From: an uncultured Clostridia bacterium
GTDB taxonomy: Bacteria > Bacillota > Clostridia > TANB77 > CAG-508
Length of the DNA stretch: 41,042 nt
Assembly: GCA_934167495.1 (NCBI GenBank)
Contig: CAKPKP010000014.1
Span: 1-41,042, forward strand
Direction of reading: 5' to 3'
This document shows positions 14,971-23,971 of this stretch, piece after piece (the first letter of the stretch is position 1; the number at the start of each line of letters is the position of its first letter). The position numbers were made by a program, and so were the translations under genes. The notes under the pieces are model-generated. The model saw only the letters and a program-made list of their open reading frames with translations, was not told the origin of the DNA and did no database searches.

Positions 14971-15037
14971 AGAACTAGTATTTCTGTACTCCCTCAAAAA
15001 ATTGAACATTTTTTGGTTCAGCACATTTACTAGTTCT
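14971..15037 (-). terminator. Terminator of the sigma/membrane fusion gene
   Basis: AGAACTAGTA (14971-14980) and TACTAGTTCT (15028-15037) form a perfect 10-bp stem. On the minus strand a long T run follows. The 47-nt loop contains a smaller TTGAAC/GGTTCA-type hairpin. It lies about 90 bp after the stop at 15128. Confidence 0.7.
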
Positions 15038-15127
15038 CCAAATGTATTACTCTATATAAAAATTCTCTTTTTCAAGCATTAATTACATTACTAAAAAATA
15101 TATTATATCTACTATTATCGCACTTAA

Positions 15128-16942
15128 TTATTTCTGCTCCTTAGTCAAGTCTATTTCAAAACTTCCTATATCTTTGTATTCTACCTTTTTAATACCATTG
15201 CCTTCTTGTGATACAATTTTAATTTTTGAGTTATCATTGCGTTTTTCAATTAATATATAATCCATCGTTTCTAGTGTTGCATTTGTAAATGAGAATCTTG
15301 TCGGCTCGATTTGTCCTGCCCCCCATTCTTCTTCTTTTCCATCTTCATAAGTTATAATTCTTTTAGCTTCCGAACTATAAGAATTAATTTCTTCTCCACC
15401 TTCGCTCAATACTTTATATTGCTTTATTCCAATATGATCTTCACTAGTTGCATTTGTTAAATCGCTATACCCTACATTTTCATATGTAGAATGTACTTTC
15501 ACTATTATTTGTAATGGTGTAACTACAATACTCTCTATTTTTTGTGTTAAACCTTTATCGTCATATACTACTTCACCACAATTTATTTCTATATTCTTTG
15601 AATTCTGAACTGCTTTTTCTTTCGACAAATCAATATTAAATTCTCCATCAATTTTTAAGTATGTATCTAAGTCTCCAGGTTGTCTTACCTCTGTTGTTAT
15701 AACCCAATCTTTCATTGTTAATGTAAATTTTGTTTTATCTCCTAATTCTTTATCTGTTAAAAAATACATTTGATATACTTTATATTCATACTCTGAAATC
15801 TGTTTTACAGATTGTGGTGATAATTGTATATAATAATATTCTCCATCTATAATTGCAAATCGATTTGTTAGTCTATCTACATATGGCTCACTTACATTAA
15901 TGTCGGATTTAAAATTATATGAAAACTGTATAGAATCTGGTATTACTTCTCCTGTATGTTCTTTTAAAGATTCTTTCAAAGCTTCTGCTTTACCGTCAAT
16001 TGCAAATTCATACAAATCCTTATTATCATTTATATATTTATCAGAAGCTTTTATATATTCATTAGCATCCTTTATATATTCATCTGTTAAAATCGGTTCA
16101 CCTATTTTTAAAAACTTTTTATCTTCCTTACTTAACTTTACATCAAATTCTAATATAGTATAACCTTCATCACATACAGTTGAGACTAATTCAATACTAC
16201 TTTTGCTTGGAGCTTGTATTATTTCTCCTTGCACTTCTTCCCTATAATTTTCATATTCATCTGAAAAGTTCACTTTAAACCAATCTATTACTGGTCTTCC
16301 TGATATTTTTACATTAGTTAGTGCATATACAACACCACCTATAAAGCTTGTTGCTATAATCATAATTATTAAAACTTTTGCAACTTTATTCATTTCATCG
16401 AATCCTTTCTTTATTAAAATATTTCTCAATTTTATTTTACCTCTATATACTAATTTTTTTGTATTTTGCAATGTTTCCCCTAATATCTTTGATGTTTCCT
16501 TATATGATAATTCTTCTATATTGGTAAGATAAATAGCATTTTTATATTTTTCATCTAATTGTTCTATTGATTCTAATAGTTCTTTTTTTGTTTCTTCTTT
16601 TGAAATAATTTCAAATATATCTTTTTCTGTTCGTTCATCTTTATTGAATAAATATTTCTCTGCAATTTCATTTCTTTTATTTTCATGTTTTATATAATTT
16701 AGAGCTAAATATTTTGCTTTTAAATAAATATAATATTTAAAACTACAATTTTCCTTGATTATATCTTGCATAACACAAATAAAAGTTTCTTGAGCTAAAT
16801 CTTCTGCTTTTTGATAATCTTTTACAATATTATAAATAAAATATTCAATTTTATTTTTGTATTTATTGTAAAGTATTTCAAAAGCTTCCTTATTACCATT
16901 TAAATAATCATTGTACAATTTTTTATCTAAATCTTTTTCCAT
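15128..16942 (-). CDS. ECF sigma factor fused to a DUF4179-like membrane sensor
   Basis: One 604-codon frame holds two usually separate proteins. Residues 1-182 form an ECF sigma factor: region 2 has DYQKAEDLAQETF (41-54), and region 4 has LDEKYKNAIYLTNIEELSYKET with VYRGKIKLRNIL. Residues 188-207 form a membrane helix. About 208-604 is an extracellular DUF4179/DUF5643-like part as found in anti-sigma partners. Where the sigma part would normally stop there is GFDE followed by an in-frame ATG (16393) with AAGAAAGGA 9 nt upstream, so the membrane part may also be made alone. The fusion would tether sigma to the membrane. A GGAAC motif upstream suggests autoregulation. Confidence 0.8.
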   Translation of the reverse strand: MEKDLDKKLYNDYLNGNKEAFEILYNKYKNKIEYFIYNIVKDYQKAEDLAQETFICVMQDIIKENCSFKYYIYLKAKYLALNYIKHENKRNEIAEKYLFNKDERTEKDIFEIISKEETKKELLESIEQLDEKYKNAIYLTNIEELSYKETSKILGETLQNTKKLVYRGKIKLRNILIKKGFDEMNKVAKVLIIMIIATSFIGGVVYALTNVKISGRPVIDWFKVNFSDEYENYREEVQGEIIQAPSKSSIELVSTVCDEGYTILEFDVKLSKEDKKFLKIGEPILTDEYIKDANEYIKASDKYINDNKDLYEFAIDGKAEALKESLKEHTGEVIPDSIQFSYNFKSDINVSEPYVDRLTNRFAIIDGEYYYIQLSPQSVKQISEYEYKVYQMYFLTDKELGDKTKFTLTMKDWVITTEVRQPGDLDTYLKIDGEFNIDLSKEKAVQNSKNIEINCGEVVYDDKGLTQKIESIVVTPLQIIVKVHSTYENVGYSDLTNATSEDHIGIKQYKVLSEGGEEINSYSSEAKRIITYEDGKEEEWGAGQIEPTRFSFTNATLETMDYILIEKRNDNSKIKIVSQEGNGIKKVEYKDIGSFEIDLTKEQK

Positions 16943-16960
16943 TTTTATCTACCTCTATTT

Positions 16961-16990
16961 ATATAACAACCTAATTTTAAAAAAAGTTCC
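16961..16990 (-). promoter_or_regulatory. Putative ECF-type autoregulated promoter
   Basis: On the minus strand GGAAC followed by a T run (GGAAC at 16990-16986) resembles the -35 box used by ECF sigma factors. GTTATAT lies 18 nt downstream. It is placed just upstream of the sigma/membrane gene, as in self-activating ECF loci. Confidence 0.4.
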
Positions 16991-17100
16991 ATAATATAAT
17001 GAATTTTTACATTTTTTCTTCTATTATATTTTATTATATTTAATTAAATCTACTACTTTTATATAAGATTTCTTGAATAAATTTAGTGTATAATATATAC

Positions 17101-17143
17101 TATAAGTACTTTTTGTTTCTTTTTGGAATAAAAAGTACTTATA
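17101..17143. promoter_or_regulatory. Perfect 14-bp inverted repeat before the ABC operon
   Basis: TATAAGTACTTTTT (17101-17114) and AAAAAGTACTTATA (17130-17143) flank a 15-bp centre, 25 bp before the ATG. A TATAAT lies at 17089-17094. It would form a stable hairpin in the leader or serve as an operator. No strong T run follows, so it is not a clear terminator. Confidence 0.55.
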
Positions 17144-17168
17144 TATATTTAACATAGGATGATTTATT

Positions 17169-18914
17169 ATGAAAAAACTTATAATACAAACGTTATTAAA
17201 ATACAAATGGAAAATGGTAATTTTTCTTATATTTATAGGATTAAATATGTATCTACTTACCATTCCACCTAAGATTATTGGTGAAATTGTAGATTTGCTT
17301 TATAATATCGAAAATAATAAACAAGTAATATTATATAATATTTATTTTTTAATGTTTATTTGCTTACTATTACTAGTTACAAGAATTATTTGGAAATATC
17401 TTGAAGTTATTATTTCTCGAGGTTTTGAAAGTGATATTAAAACTAATTTCTTTAATAGATTTGTTAAATTAAAATTAAAAGATATTCAAAATATTAAAAA
17501 TGGTGAAATAATGTCATACTTTGTAAAAGATATTACAGAACTAAGATCTTCAATGTATAGATTTCTTTCACATGGCACACGTATACTTTTTATTTCTATC
17601 ATTGCAACTTTTCAAATGATTCAAAATATAAACTTAAGTTTAACATTTGCTACACTAATACCGATTTTTTTAGGTTGTCTTTCTGTAATAAAAATAAAAA
17701 AATACTTAGAAAGAAGTTTTAAAAAATCTCAAGCAATGTTTACAAATATGTCAGAGTACATTCAAGAAAGTACAGATAGCATCAGAACAACAAAAGCTTA
17801 TTCATGTGAAGACGAGCAACTAAAAGAATTTATTAAAAAGAACAAAAAAGTAAAACAAAGTGATAACACTGTTGATGTATTTTCAAATTTATTAAAAATA
17901 TCTTTAAATATTTGTTTTGGAATTTGTTATTCTATTTCATTATTATATGGTTCATTCTTAGTATTGAATGATTCAATTACAGTTGGAGATTTAGTAACTT
18001 TTAATGGATATATATCATTATTTGTAGGACCAGTTACATGGCTTCCAAGTTTACTATCACGTTTTAAAAGAGCTCAAATATCTTTTGAAAGATTAAACAA
18101 AATTTATGAATTAGAACCAGAAAGACTTAACGAAAAAAATATTATAAATAAAGAAAAATTATTTGGAAATATTGTTATAAAAGATTTAAATTTTACATAT
18201 CCAAACACTTTAGCTTTAACATTAGAAAATATAAATTTAGAAGTTAATCAAGGAGAAACTCTAGGAATAATAGGTACAATCGGCAGTGGCAAAACTACTC
18301 TTATGAATTTACTTACAAAATTATATTCAGTTCCAAACGGCAAAATTTTCATTGATAATCAAGACATTAATAATATTCCTATTGAAACATTAAGAAATAA
18401 TATTTGTTATATAACTCAAGAAAATTTCTTATTCTCATCATCTTTAAAGGATAACATAGCCTTATTTAAGGATGACTATGACGATACTGATATTATTGAA
18501 AGTACCAAAAAAGCTATTGTTTATTCTGATATTACTAAGATGCCTGAGGGAATTAATACAATTATTGGAGAAAGAGGTACAGATTTATCTGGCGGTCAAA
18601 AACAAAGAGTAGCTATTTCTAGAGCATTTTTAAAAGATAGTAATATATTAATTTTTGATGATACTTTCTCAGCATTAGATAATAGAACCTCTGGTAAATT
18701 ACTTCAAAATATTAAAGAATTATCTAATAATAAAACTTGTATAATAATCTCTAATAAAATTTCTGATGTTAAGTATAGTGATAAAATTATTGTTCTTAAT
18801 AATGGACATATTGAAGAATATGGAAATCACCAAGAATTACTTTCTAACAACGGCCTTTATACTGATTTTTACAATCAACAATCTAAAAAATCAGAAATTG
18901 GTATTTTAAATTAA
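17169..18914 (+). CDS. ABC exporter half, non-catalytic type
   Basis: This 581-residue half-transporter has a six-helix membrane domain (about 1-310) and an ATPase domain. Walker A is GTIGSGKT (369-376) and the signature is LSGGQ (473-477). Walker B is ILIFD followed by D498 where the catalytic Glu is expected, and the switch His is replaced by N529. These changes mark the degenerate partner of heterodimeric exporters such as TM287/288 or YfiB/YfiC types, which export drugs or peptides. Its partner begins 21 bp downstream. RBS AGGAT is weak, and a 14-bp inverted repeat lies in the leader. The cargo is unknown. Confidence 0.88.
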   Translation: MKKLIIQTLLKYKWKMVIFLIFIGLNMYLLTIPPKIIGEIVDLLYNIENNKQVILYNIYFLMFICLLLLVTRIIWKYLEVIISRGFESDIKTNFFNRFVKLKLKDIQNIKNGEIMSYFVKDITELRSSMYRFLSHGTRILFISIIATFQMIQNINLSLTFATLIPIFLGCLSVIKIKKYLERSFKKSQAMFTNMSEYIQESTDSIRTTKAYSCEDEQLKEFIKKNKKVKQSDNTVDVFSNLLKISLNICFGICYSISLLYGSFLVLNDSITVGDLVTFNGYISLFVGPVTWLPSLLSRFKRAQISFERLNKIYELEPERLNEKNIINKEKLFGNIVIKDLNFTYPNTLALTLENINLEVNQGETLGIIGTIGSGKTTLMNLLTKLYSVPNGKIFIDNQDINNIPIETLRNNICYITQENFLFSSSLKDNIALFKDDYDDTDIIESTKKAIVYSDITKMPEGINTIIGERGTDLSGGQKQRVAISRAFLKDSNILIFDDTFSALDNRTSGKLLQNIKELSNNKTCIIISNKISDVKYSDKIIVLNNGHIEEYGNHQELLSNNGLYTDFYNQQSKKSEIGILN

Positions 18915-18935
18915 TTTTTAAGGAAGGTACAACAA

Positions 18936-20686
18936 ATGAAAAATAAAACACTACATAGAATGTATAAAATGCTAAAACCTTATTTTAAAGCAATTGTTAT
19001 TATATCAATCTTATCTATTATTTTAAATATTGGTGAAGTTATTAAACCATATTTAATAAAAATTGTAATTGATGATTATTTATCAGTTGGATTATGGCAA
19101 AATGGTATTATGACAATTGGCATTATAGGTAGTATATATATCGCAATAGTTATAATTCGGTAATATTTTAGATTTCATTGTCACTACAACTACTAGTATG
19201 ATTGGTGAAAATGTTATTTATGATATTAGAAATAAATTATATAAATATATACAATACTCTAATATTCCATTTCACGATAAAACTCCTTCTGGAACATTAT
19301 TCGTCAGAATCACGAGTGACGTGGAGGATATTACTACATTTTTTAAAGATGTTATAACTACTTTTGTAAAAGATTTAGTTATGATTATTGCATTAGTTAT
19401 TATGATGGTATCACTTAATTATAAATTGGCTTTACTTTGTTTTTCTCTAATTCCTTTTATAATTTTAACCTCTACAATAATAACTAAAATAAGTAAAAAT
19501 GTTAGACAATACTCTAAAAAGGTAAAAACTAAATTAAATATATTTTTAGCTGAATCTATTTATGGAGTAAAACTAATTAAAGTTTTTAATAGACACTTTG
19601 AAAAGGAAAAAGAATGTAAACAATTATGTGAAGAATTTAAGAATTCTCGTGTTCCTACAGCTTTTACTGAAGGGTTTTTAATTGCTTTTATGGTAATATT
19701 CGAAAATTTAGGAATTTCTTTAATTGTTTATGCTTGTATGAATAATTTATTTGGTATTAGCGTAAATGTTGGTATTATTTATGTATTTATAACATACTTT
19801 AAACAAATTTTTGACCCTATCCAAAGATTAGTAGAAAATTTTGAGACAATACAAGAAGCTTTAGTATCTATTAATAAAATTTATGACATTTTAGAACGTA
19901 CTGAATATTTAGAGAATTTTAATGATGGTTGTAATATTGATAATATAGAGGGAAAAATCGAATTCAAACATGTATGGTTTGCTTACGAAGGTGAAAATTG
20001 GATTTTAAAAGATATTAGTTTTACTATAGAACCTCGGTCAAAGCATTGCTTTAGTTGGAAGAACAGGCTCTGGAAAAACTACAATTATAAATCTAATCAA
20101 TCGATTTTACGAAATTCAAAAAGGTGAAATTTTACTTGATGGAATAAATATAAAAGATATAAACTTAAAATCTCTTAGAAAAAATATAGGAATTATATTA
20201 CAGGATCCTTTTATTTTTGCTAGAACTATAAAAGAAAATATAGAACTTAATGAATCATTATCTGATGAAGCTATAATGGAAACAATTAGACTTTCTTCTG
20301 CTGAAGACTTTATACATTCTCTACCTAATGGTATTGATGAGATTGCTCTTGAAAGAGGAAATTCATTCTCTGCTGGTCAAAAACAACTTTTGGCATTTGC
20401 AAGAATATTTGCACATAATCCATCTATCTTTATTCTAGATGAGGCTACTGCAAACATAGATACTAAAACAGAAGAATTAATTCAACATTCAATAGATAAA
20501 ATTTCAAAAGAAAAAACTTCTATTTTTATTGCTCATAGATTATCTACTATTGTTAATGTTGATAAAATCATTGTTCTTGATAATGGTGAAATTATAGAAC
20601 AAGGAAATCATAATGAATTATTAAAAAATCCAGACGGATACTACAGTAAATTATATAACGCTTATTATAATAATTTAGTAGTATAA
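18936..20686 (+). pseudogene. ABC exporter catalytic half, interrupted by two +1 shifts
   Basis: Three frames join into one 582-residue half-exporter if single extra bases are skipped at 19158 and 20035. At both points the text is T-CGG-T, the zero frame reads CGG, and dropping one base restores GGT (GNILDF and GQSIALVG). The rebuilt protein has Walker A GRTGSGKTT, signature FSAGQ, Walker B IFILDEATAN with the catalytic Glu, and IAHRL. It is therefore the active partner of the upstream half. Everything else is intact. Options are a recent double mutation, a sequencing artefact, or recoding at a rare codon. If it is truly broken, the upstream half is an orphan. Confidence 0.85.
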
Positions 20687-20696
20687 TTCATATATA

Positions 20697-20824
20697 TAGG
20701 CTAAACACTATACTTAAATTATAGTGTTTAGCCTACTTTTAATTGTTCGTGTACGAAATTTGCATATAGCAAATTTCTGTGAAAAGTATTTATATTATAG
20801 GAAACTTGGAGAACTTTACTGTAA
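20697..20824 (+). repeat. Dispersed three-hairpin repeat, copy C, with terminator function
   Basis: The left hairpin, TAGGCTAAACACTAT (20697-20711) with ATAGTGTTTAGCCTA (20721-20735), is a perfect 15-bp stem followed by CTTTT; it can end the ABC transcript. The core with GTACGAAATTTGC and GCAAATTTCTGTG lies at 20742-20793. The right hairpin (GGAAACTTGGAGAACTTTACTG) is decayed. Confidence 0.7.
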
Positions 20825-20825
20825 C

Positions 20826-20863
20826 AAAAAGCATTAAACTCTAGCTGAGTTTAATGCTTTTTT
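20826..20863. terminator. Bidirectional terminator between the ABC genes and sortase
   Basis: AAAAAGCATTAAACTC (20826-20841) pairs perfectly with GAGTTTAATGCTTTTT (20847-20862), giving T runs on both strands. It lies 12 bp past the sortase stop. Confidence 0.85.
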
Positions 20864-20875
20864 ATATTAAATAAT

Positions 20876-21658
20876 TTATACTCTTTCTCTTGCTTTTACT
20901 ATTACTCTTCTTTGACTATCGTTTGTACAAGTTATTACTGTTACTTCTTTTTTTCCATTAGTTTTTTGACTTGTACAATCTCTATCTTCTGGATCTACTT
21001 CATACATATTGTATACTTCGTATATTAATGTTCTACCAGACATATCTGTTATTTCTATTGTATCTCCTATTTGCATATTTAAAACTTTACTAAAGAATTT
21101 TGTATTTCTATAGTTATGACCAACTACACAGAAATTTCCAACTTCATTTGGATTACAGCCCCAAAACTTTGTAGGTGCTATTTTTAGAACTTCATCTATA
21201 TAATCTAAATCAGTTTCCATTATTGGATAATCTACATTTACTGATGGAATATAAATTCTTCCTAATGCATAATATGGTTTTCCCGATTCTGTATAGTACG
21301 TTTCTCTTTCCACTGTATTGTTATTCTCAGTTGTATTATTTGATTGATTTGAATTATTGTCTGATGAAGAAACTACTACTTCTTCATCATCTCTTGAATT
21401 TAAAATTACTACAATTGCTGAATTTTCTCCCATTTTTATTGTTGTATCATCTTCCATTTTATCTTCAAAAGATAAACTTTGTAAAATTTCTTGCGAAATT
21501 GCTTCATTTTTTGTTTTATCATATTCCGCATATATGTAATAAGAAAATAAAATGCAAACTAAAAAAACAGAAATAAAGAAGTCAAATTTATACATTTTCT
21601 TCTTTTTCTTCAATTCAGGTGTTATATATAATTTTTCTGTAACCAAAATTTGATTCAT
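20876..21658 (-). CDS. Sortase family transpeptidase
   Basis: The 260-residue protein has a cytoplasmic N-terminus, one membrane helix (about 26-46), a Ser/Asn-rich linker and a C-terminal sortase domain. The domain shows IYIPSVNVDYPIMETD, the catalytic His in VVGHNYRNTKFF, the catalytic Cys in VITCTND and the Arg in SQRRVIV. Sortases join sorted proteins to peptidoglycan or build pili. No LPxTG substrate is encoded nearby, so it is probably a housekeeping (class D-like) enzyme; the class is uncertain. The ATG at 21658 is chosen over 21682 because AAAGGAG lies 6 nt upstream. It has its own promoter and terminator. Confidence 0.9.
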   Translation of the reverse strand: MNQILVTEKLYITPELKKKKKMYKFDFFISVFLVCILFSYYIYAEYDKTKNEAISQEILQSLSFEDKMEDDTTIKMGENSAIVVILNSRDDEEVVVSSSDNNSNQSNNTTENNNTVERETYYTESGKPYYALGRIYIPSVNVDYPIMETDLDYIDEVLKIAPTKFWGCNPNEVGNFCVVGHNYRNTKFFSKVLNMQIGDTIEITDMSGRTLIYEVYNMYEVDPEDRDCTSQKTNGKKEVTVITCTNDSQRRVIVKARERV

Positions 21659-21695
21659 TTTATTCTCCTTTCTATCATACATACGTACTATTTAT

Positions 21696-21724
21696 AGTAT
21701 AACATTTTATTTGCTATTTGTGAA
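21696..21724 (-). promoter_or_regulatory. Promoter of the sortase gene
   Basis: On the minus strand TTCACA (21719-21724), 17 bp, TATACT (21696-21701). The start codon is about 38 bp downstream. Confidence 0.6.
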
Positions 21725-21752
21725 TACATTTTTTTATTTTTTCACATAAAAT

Positions 21753-22988
21753 CTATTTATTCATATTTTTTACTCTCTCTATAGCTTTTATAGTATTTTC
21801 TCTAGTTCCAAAAGCTGTTAATCTAAAATATCCTTCTCCACTTGGTCCAAAACCTACACCTGGTGTACCTACAACATTTGCTTCTTTTAATAGTTTGTCA
21901 AAGAATTCCCATGAAGTCATTTTTTCTGGTACTTTTAGCCATATATATGGAGCGTTTACTCCACCATATGTTGTATATCCACATGATTCTAATCCTTCTT
22001 TAATTATCTTGGCATTTTCCATATAATAATTAATATTTTCTCTTATTTGTTTTTGACCTTCTTCTGAATATACAGCTTCTGCAGCTCTTTGTACAACATA
22101 AGAAACTCCATTAAACTTTGTACAATGTCTTCTATTCCATAACTTATTTAAGCTTATTTCTTTTCCATCCTCTGTGTAACCTTTTAATTTTTTAGGAACA
22201 ATTGTATATGCACATCTAATTCCTGTAAATCCTGCTGTTTTTGAGAAACTTCTAAATTCAATTGCAACCTCATCAGCACCTTCTACTTCATATATTGAAT
22301 GTGGTACATCTTTTTCTGAAATAAAAGCTTCATATGCTGAGTCAAATAAAATTATAGACTTATTTTCTTTTGCATAATCAACCCATTTCTTCAATTCAGT
22401 TTTTGATATTGTTGTACCTGTTGGATTGTTTGGAAAACATAAATAAATTATATCTACTCTTTCTTTTGGAATTTCTGGTATAAAATTATTTTCAGATGTT
22501 GCAGGTATATATACTATTTTTTCATATTTTCCAGTAGTTTCATCAAATTTTCCGCTTCTTCCTGACATAACATTAGTATCTAAATACACAGGATATACTG
22601 GATCTGTAATTGCTACAACATTATTTACTCCTAATATATCAACTATATTTCCACAATCACATTTTGCGCCATCTGATACAAATATTTCATCTAAATCAAT
22701 ATTTATTCCTCTTTTTTTATAATCAAATTCTGCTATTTTCTCTTTTAGGAAATCATATCCTTGTTCTGGACCATAACCTCTAAAAGTTTCTTGTACTCCC
22801 ATTTCATCAACTGCTTTATGCATTGCTTCTAAAACAGCTGGTGCTATTGGTCTTGTAACATCCCCTATGCCAAGTTTTATTATTTCTTTATCTGGATTGT
22901 TCTTAGCAAATTCTGCAACTTTTTTAGCTATTGTTGAAAACAAATAACTATCTTGTAATTCTAAAAAATTTTCGTTTACTTTTATCAT
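21753..22988 (-). CDS. dapL: LL-diaminopimelate aminotransferase
   Basis: This 411-residue PLP enzyme converts tetrahydrodipicolinate directly to LL-diaminopimelate, giving lysine and the mDAP of peptidoglycan. Fold-type I features are present: YGPEQGYDFLKEKIA near the N-terminus, FPNNPTGT, LFDSAYEAFI, the PLP lysine in RSFSKTAGFTG, and the C-terminal FRLTAFGTREN. Length fits the DapL family. The ATG at 22988 has AGGAGGA upstream, and the longer frame from 23003 starts inside that site. It lies 18 bp after dapF, which acts on its product, so the two form a short biosynthetic operon. Confidence 0.95.
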   Translation of the reverse strand: MIKVNENFLELQDSYLFSTIAKKVAEFAKNNPDKEIIKLGIGDVTRPIAPAVLEAMHKAVDEMGVQETFRGYGPEQGYDFLKEKIAEFDYKKRGINIDLDEIFVSDGAKCDCGNIVDILGVNNVVAITDPVYPVYLDTNVMSGRSGKFDETTGKYEKIVYIPATSENNFIPEIPKERVDIIYLCFPNNPTGTTISKTELKKWVDYAKENKSIILFDSAYEAFISEKDVPHSIYEVEGADEVAIEFRSFSKTAGFTGIRCAYTIVPKKLKGYTEDGKEISLNKLWNRRHCTKFNGVSYVVQRAAEAVYSEEGQKQIRENINYYMENAKIIKEGLESCGYTTYGGVNAPYIWLKVPEKMTSWEFFDKLLKEANVVGTPGVGFGPSGEGYFRLTAFGTRENTIKAIERVKNMNK

Positions 22989-23006
22989 TTTTATCCTCCT
23001 CATTTT

Positions 23007-23849
23007 TTAAACTTCTATAGTTCCGTCAAATACTATTTCTGCCGGACCTGTCATATATACATGATTATCTTTTTCATTCCATTCTATACTAAGTATTCCA
23101 CCTAAAAGTTCTACATTTACTGCTCTTTCAGTTAAATCATTTAGCATACAAGATACAGCTACTGCACAAGCTCCTGTTCCACACGCTAAAGTTTCTCCTG
23201 CACCTCTCTCCCAAACTCTCATTTTTACATTTTTTCTATCCATTATATTTATAAATTCTACATTAGTTTTTTTAGGAAAAACTTTATCTATTTCTAATAC
23301 TTTTCCATATTTTTCAACATCAAAATCTCTTACATTTTCTTTTATTATAGTTACTGCATGAGGATTTCCCATTGAAACACATGTAAATTTAAAAATTCTA
23401 TTTAATACATCTATTTCTAAATTTTTAACTGGCATTTCTTCTGATATAACTGGAATTAACTCTGGATTTAATATTGGTTCTCCCATATCAACCCTTACTG
23501 TTTTTACTTTTCCATTTTCTACATTTAATGTTAAAACTTTTATTCCTGCTAAAGTTTCTATTGTAATATTTTCTTTATTAGTAAGTCCTTTATCATAAAC
23601 GAATTTTCCAACACATCTTATTCCGTTTCCACACATCTCTGCTTCACTACCATCATAGTTAAACATTCTCATTTTAAAATCTGCTTTATCACTGTCACAA
23701 ATTAATATTAAACCATCAGATCCTATTCCAAAATGCCTATCACTAACTTTTTTCGCAACTTCGTTTGGATTTAATAAATTATGATTATTTGTACAATCAA
23801 CATAAACATAATCATTTCCTAATCCTTGCATTTTTGTAAAGTTTAACAT
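23007..23849 (-). CDS. dapF: Diaminopimelate epimerase
   Basis: This 280-residue enzyme interconverts LL- and meso-diaminopimelate using two cysteines. Both are present: C73 in EMCGNGIRCVG and the second in ETLACGTGACA. FTKMQGLGNDYVYVD at the N-terminus and SMGNPHAV in the middle are family signatures. The start is the ATG at 23849 behind AGGTAGGTG, rather than the GTG three codons earlier. It is the first gene of dapF-dapL with its own consensus promoter. It supplies mDAP to the wall enzymes encoded elsewhere in the window. Confidence 0.96.
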   Translation of the reverse strand: MLNFTKMQGLGNDYVYVDCTNNHNLLNPNEVAKKVSDRHFGIGSDGLILICDSDKADFKMRMFNYDGSEAEMCGNGIRCVGKFVYDKGLTNKENITIETLAGIKVLTLNVENGKVKTVRVDMGEPILNPELIPVISEEMPVKNLEIDVLNRIFKFTCVSMGNPHAVTIIKENVRDFDVEKYGKVLEIDKVFPKKTNVEFINIMDRKNVKMRVWERGAGETLACGTGACAVAVSCMLNDLTERAVNVELLGGILSIEWNEKDNHVYMTGPAEIVFDGTIEV

Positions 23850-23880
23850 ATATATCACCTACCTATTAATTCTTTTTTAC

Positions 23881-23909
23881 ATTTTATATATATATAATAT
23901 TTTTGTCAA
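23881..23909 (-). promoter_or_regulatory. Promoter of dapF-dapL
   Basis: On the minus strand TTGACA (23904-23909), 17 bp, TAAAAT (23881-23886). Confidence 0.75.
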
Positions 23910-23924
23910 TGCTCTATTATACTT

Positions 23925-23962
23925 AAAAAAATTCAAAAAGTATAAAACCTTTTGAATTTTTT
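23925..23962 (-). terminator. Terminator of the suf-mnmA transcript
   Basis: AAAAAATTCAAAAG and CTTTTGAATTTTTT arms flank a short loop. On the minus strand a long T run follows. It lies 10 bp after the mnmA stop and separates it from the dapF promoter. Confidence 0.8.
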
Positions 23963-23971
23963 ACAAAATAT

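Noticed and set aside
14851..15033. 60-codon plus-strand frame
   Set aside because: It is formed by the hairpins of repeat copy B and the terminator; palindromic arms explain the open frame.
14971..15037. T-box or other riboswitch terminator
   Set aside because: No T-box sequence or specifier structure is present, and the hairpin lies at the 3' end of a gene with no gene close downstream.
18936..20686. Genome-wide reassignment of CGG as the cause of the ABC frameshifts
   Set aside because: CGG is read normally in frame at R10 of the gene at 33362 and in purB (LDGRYAQ). A shift also needs a base skipped, not a changed amino acid. Local recoding or error remains possible.
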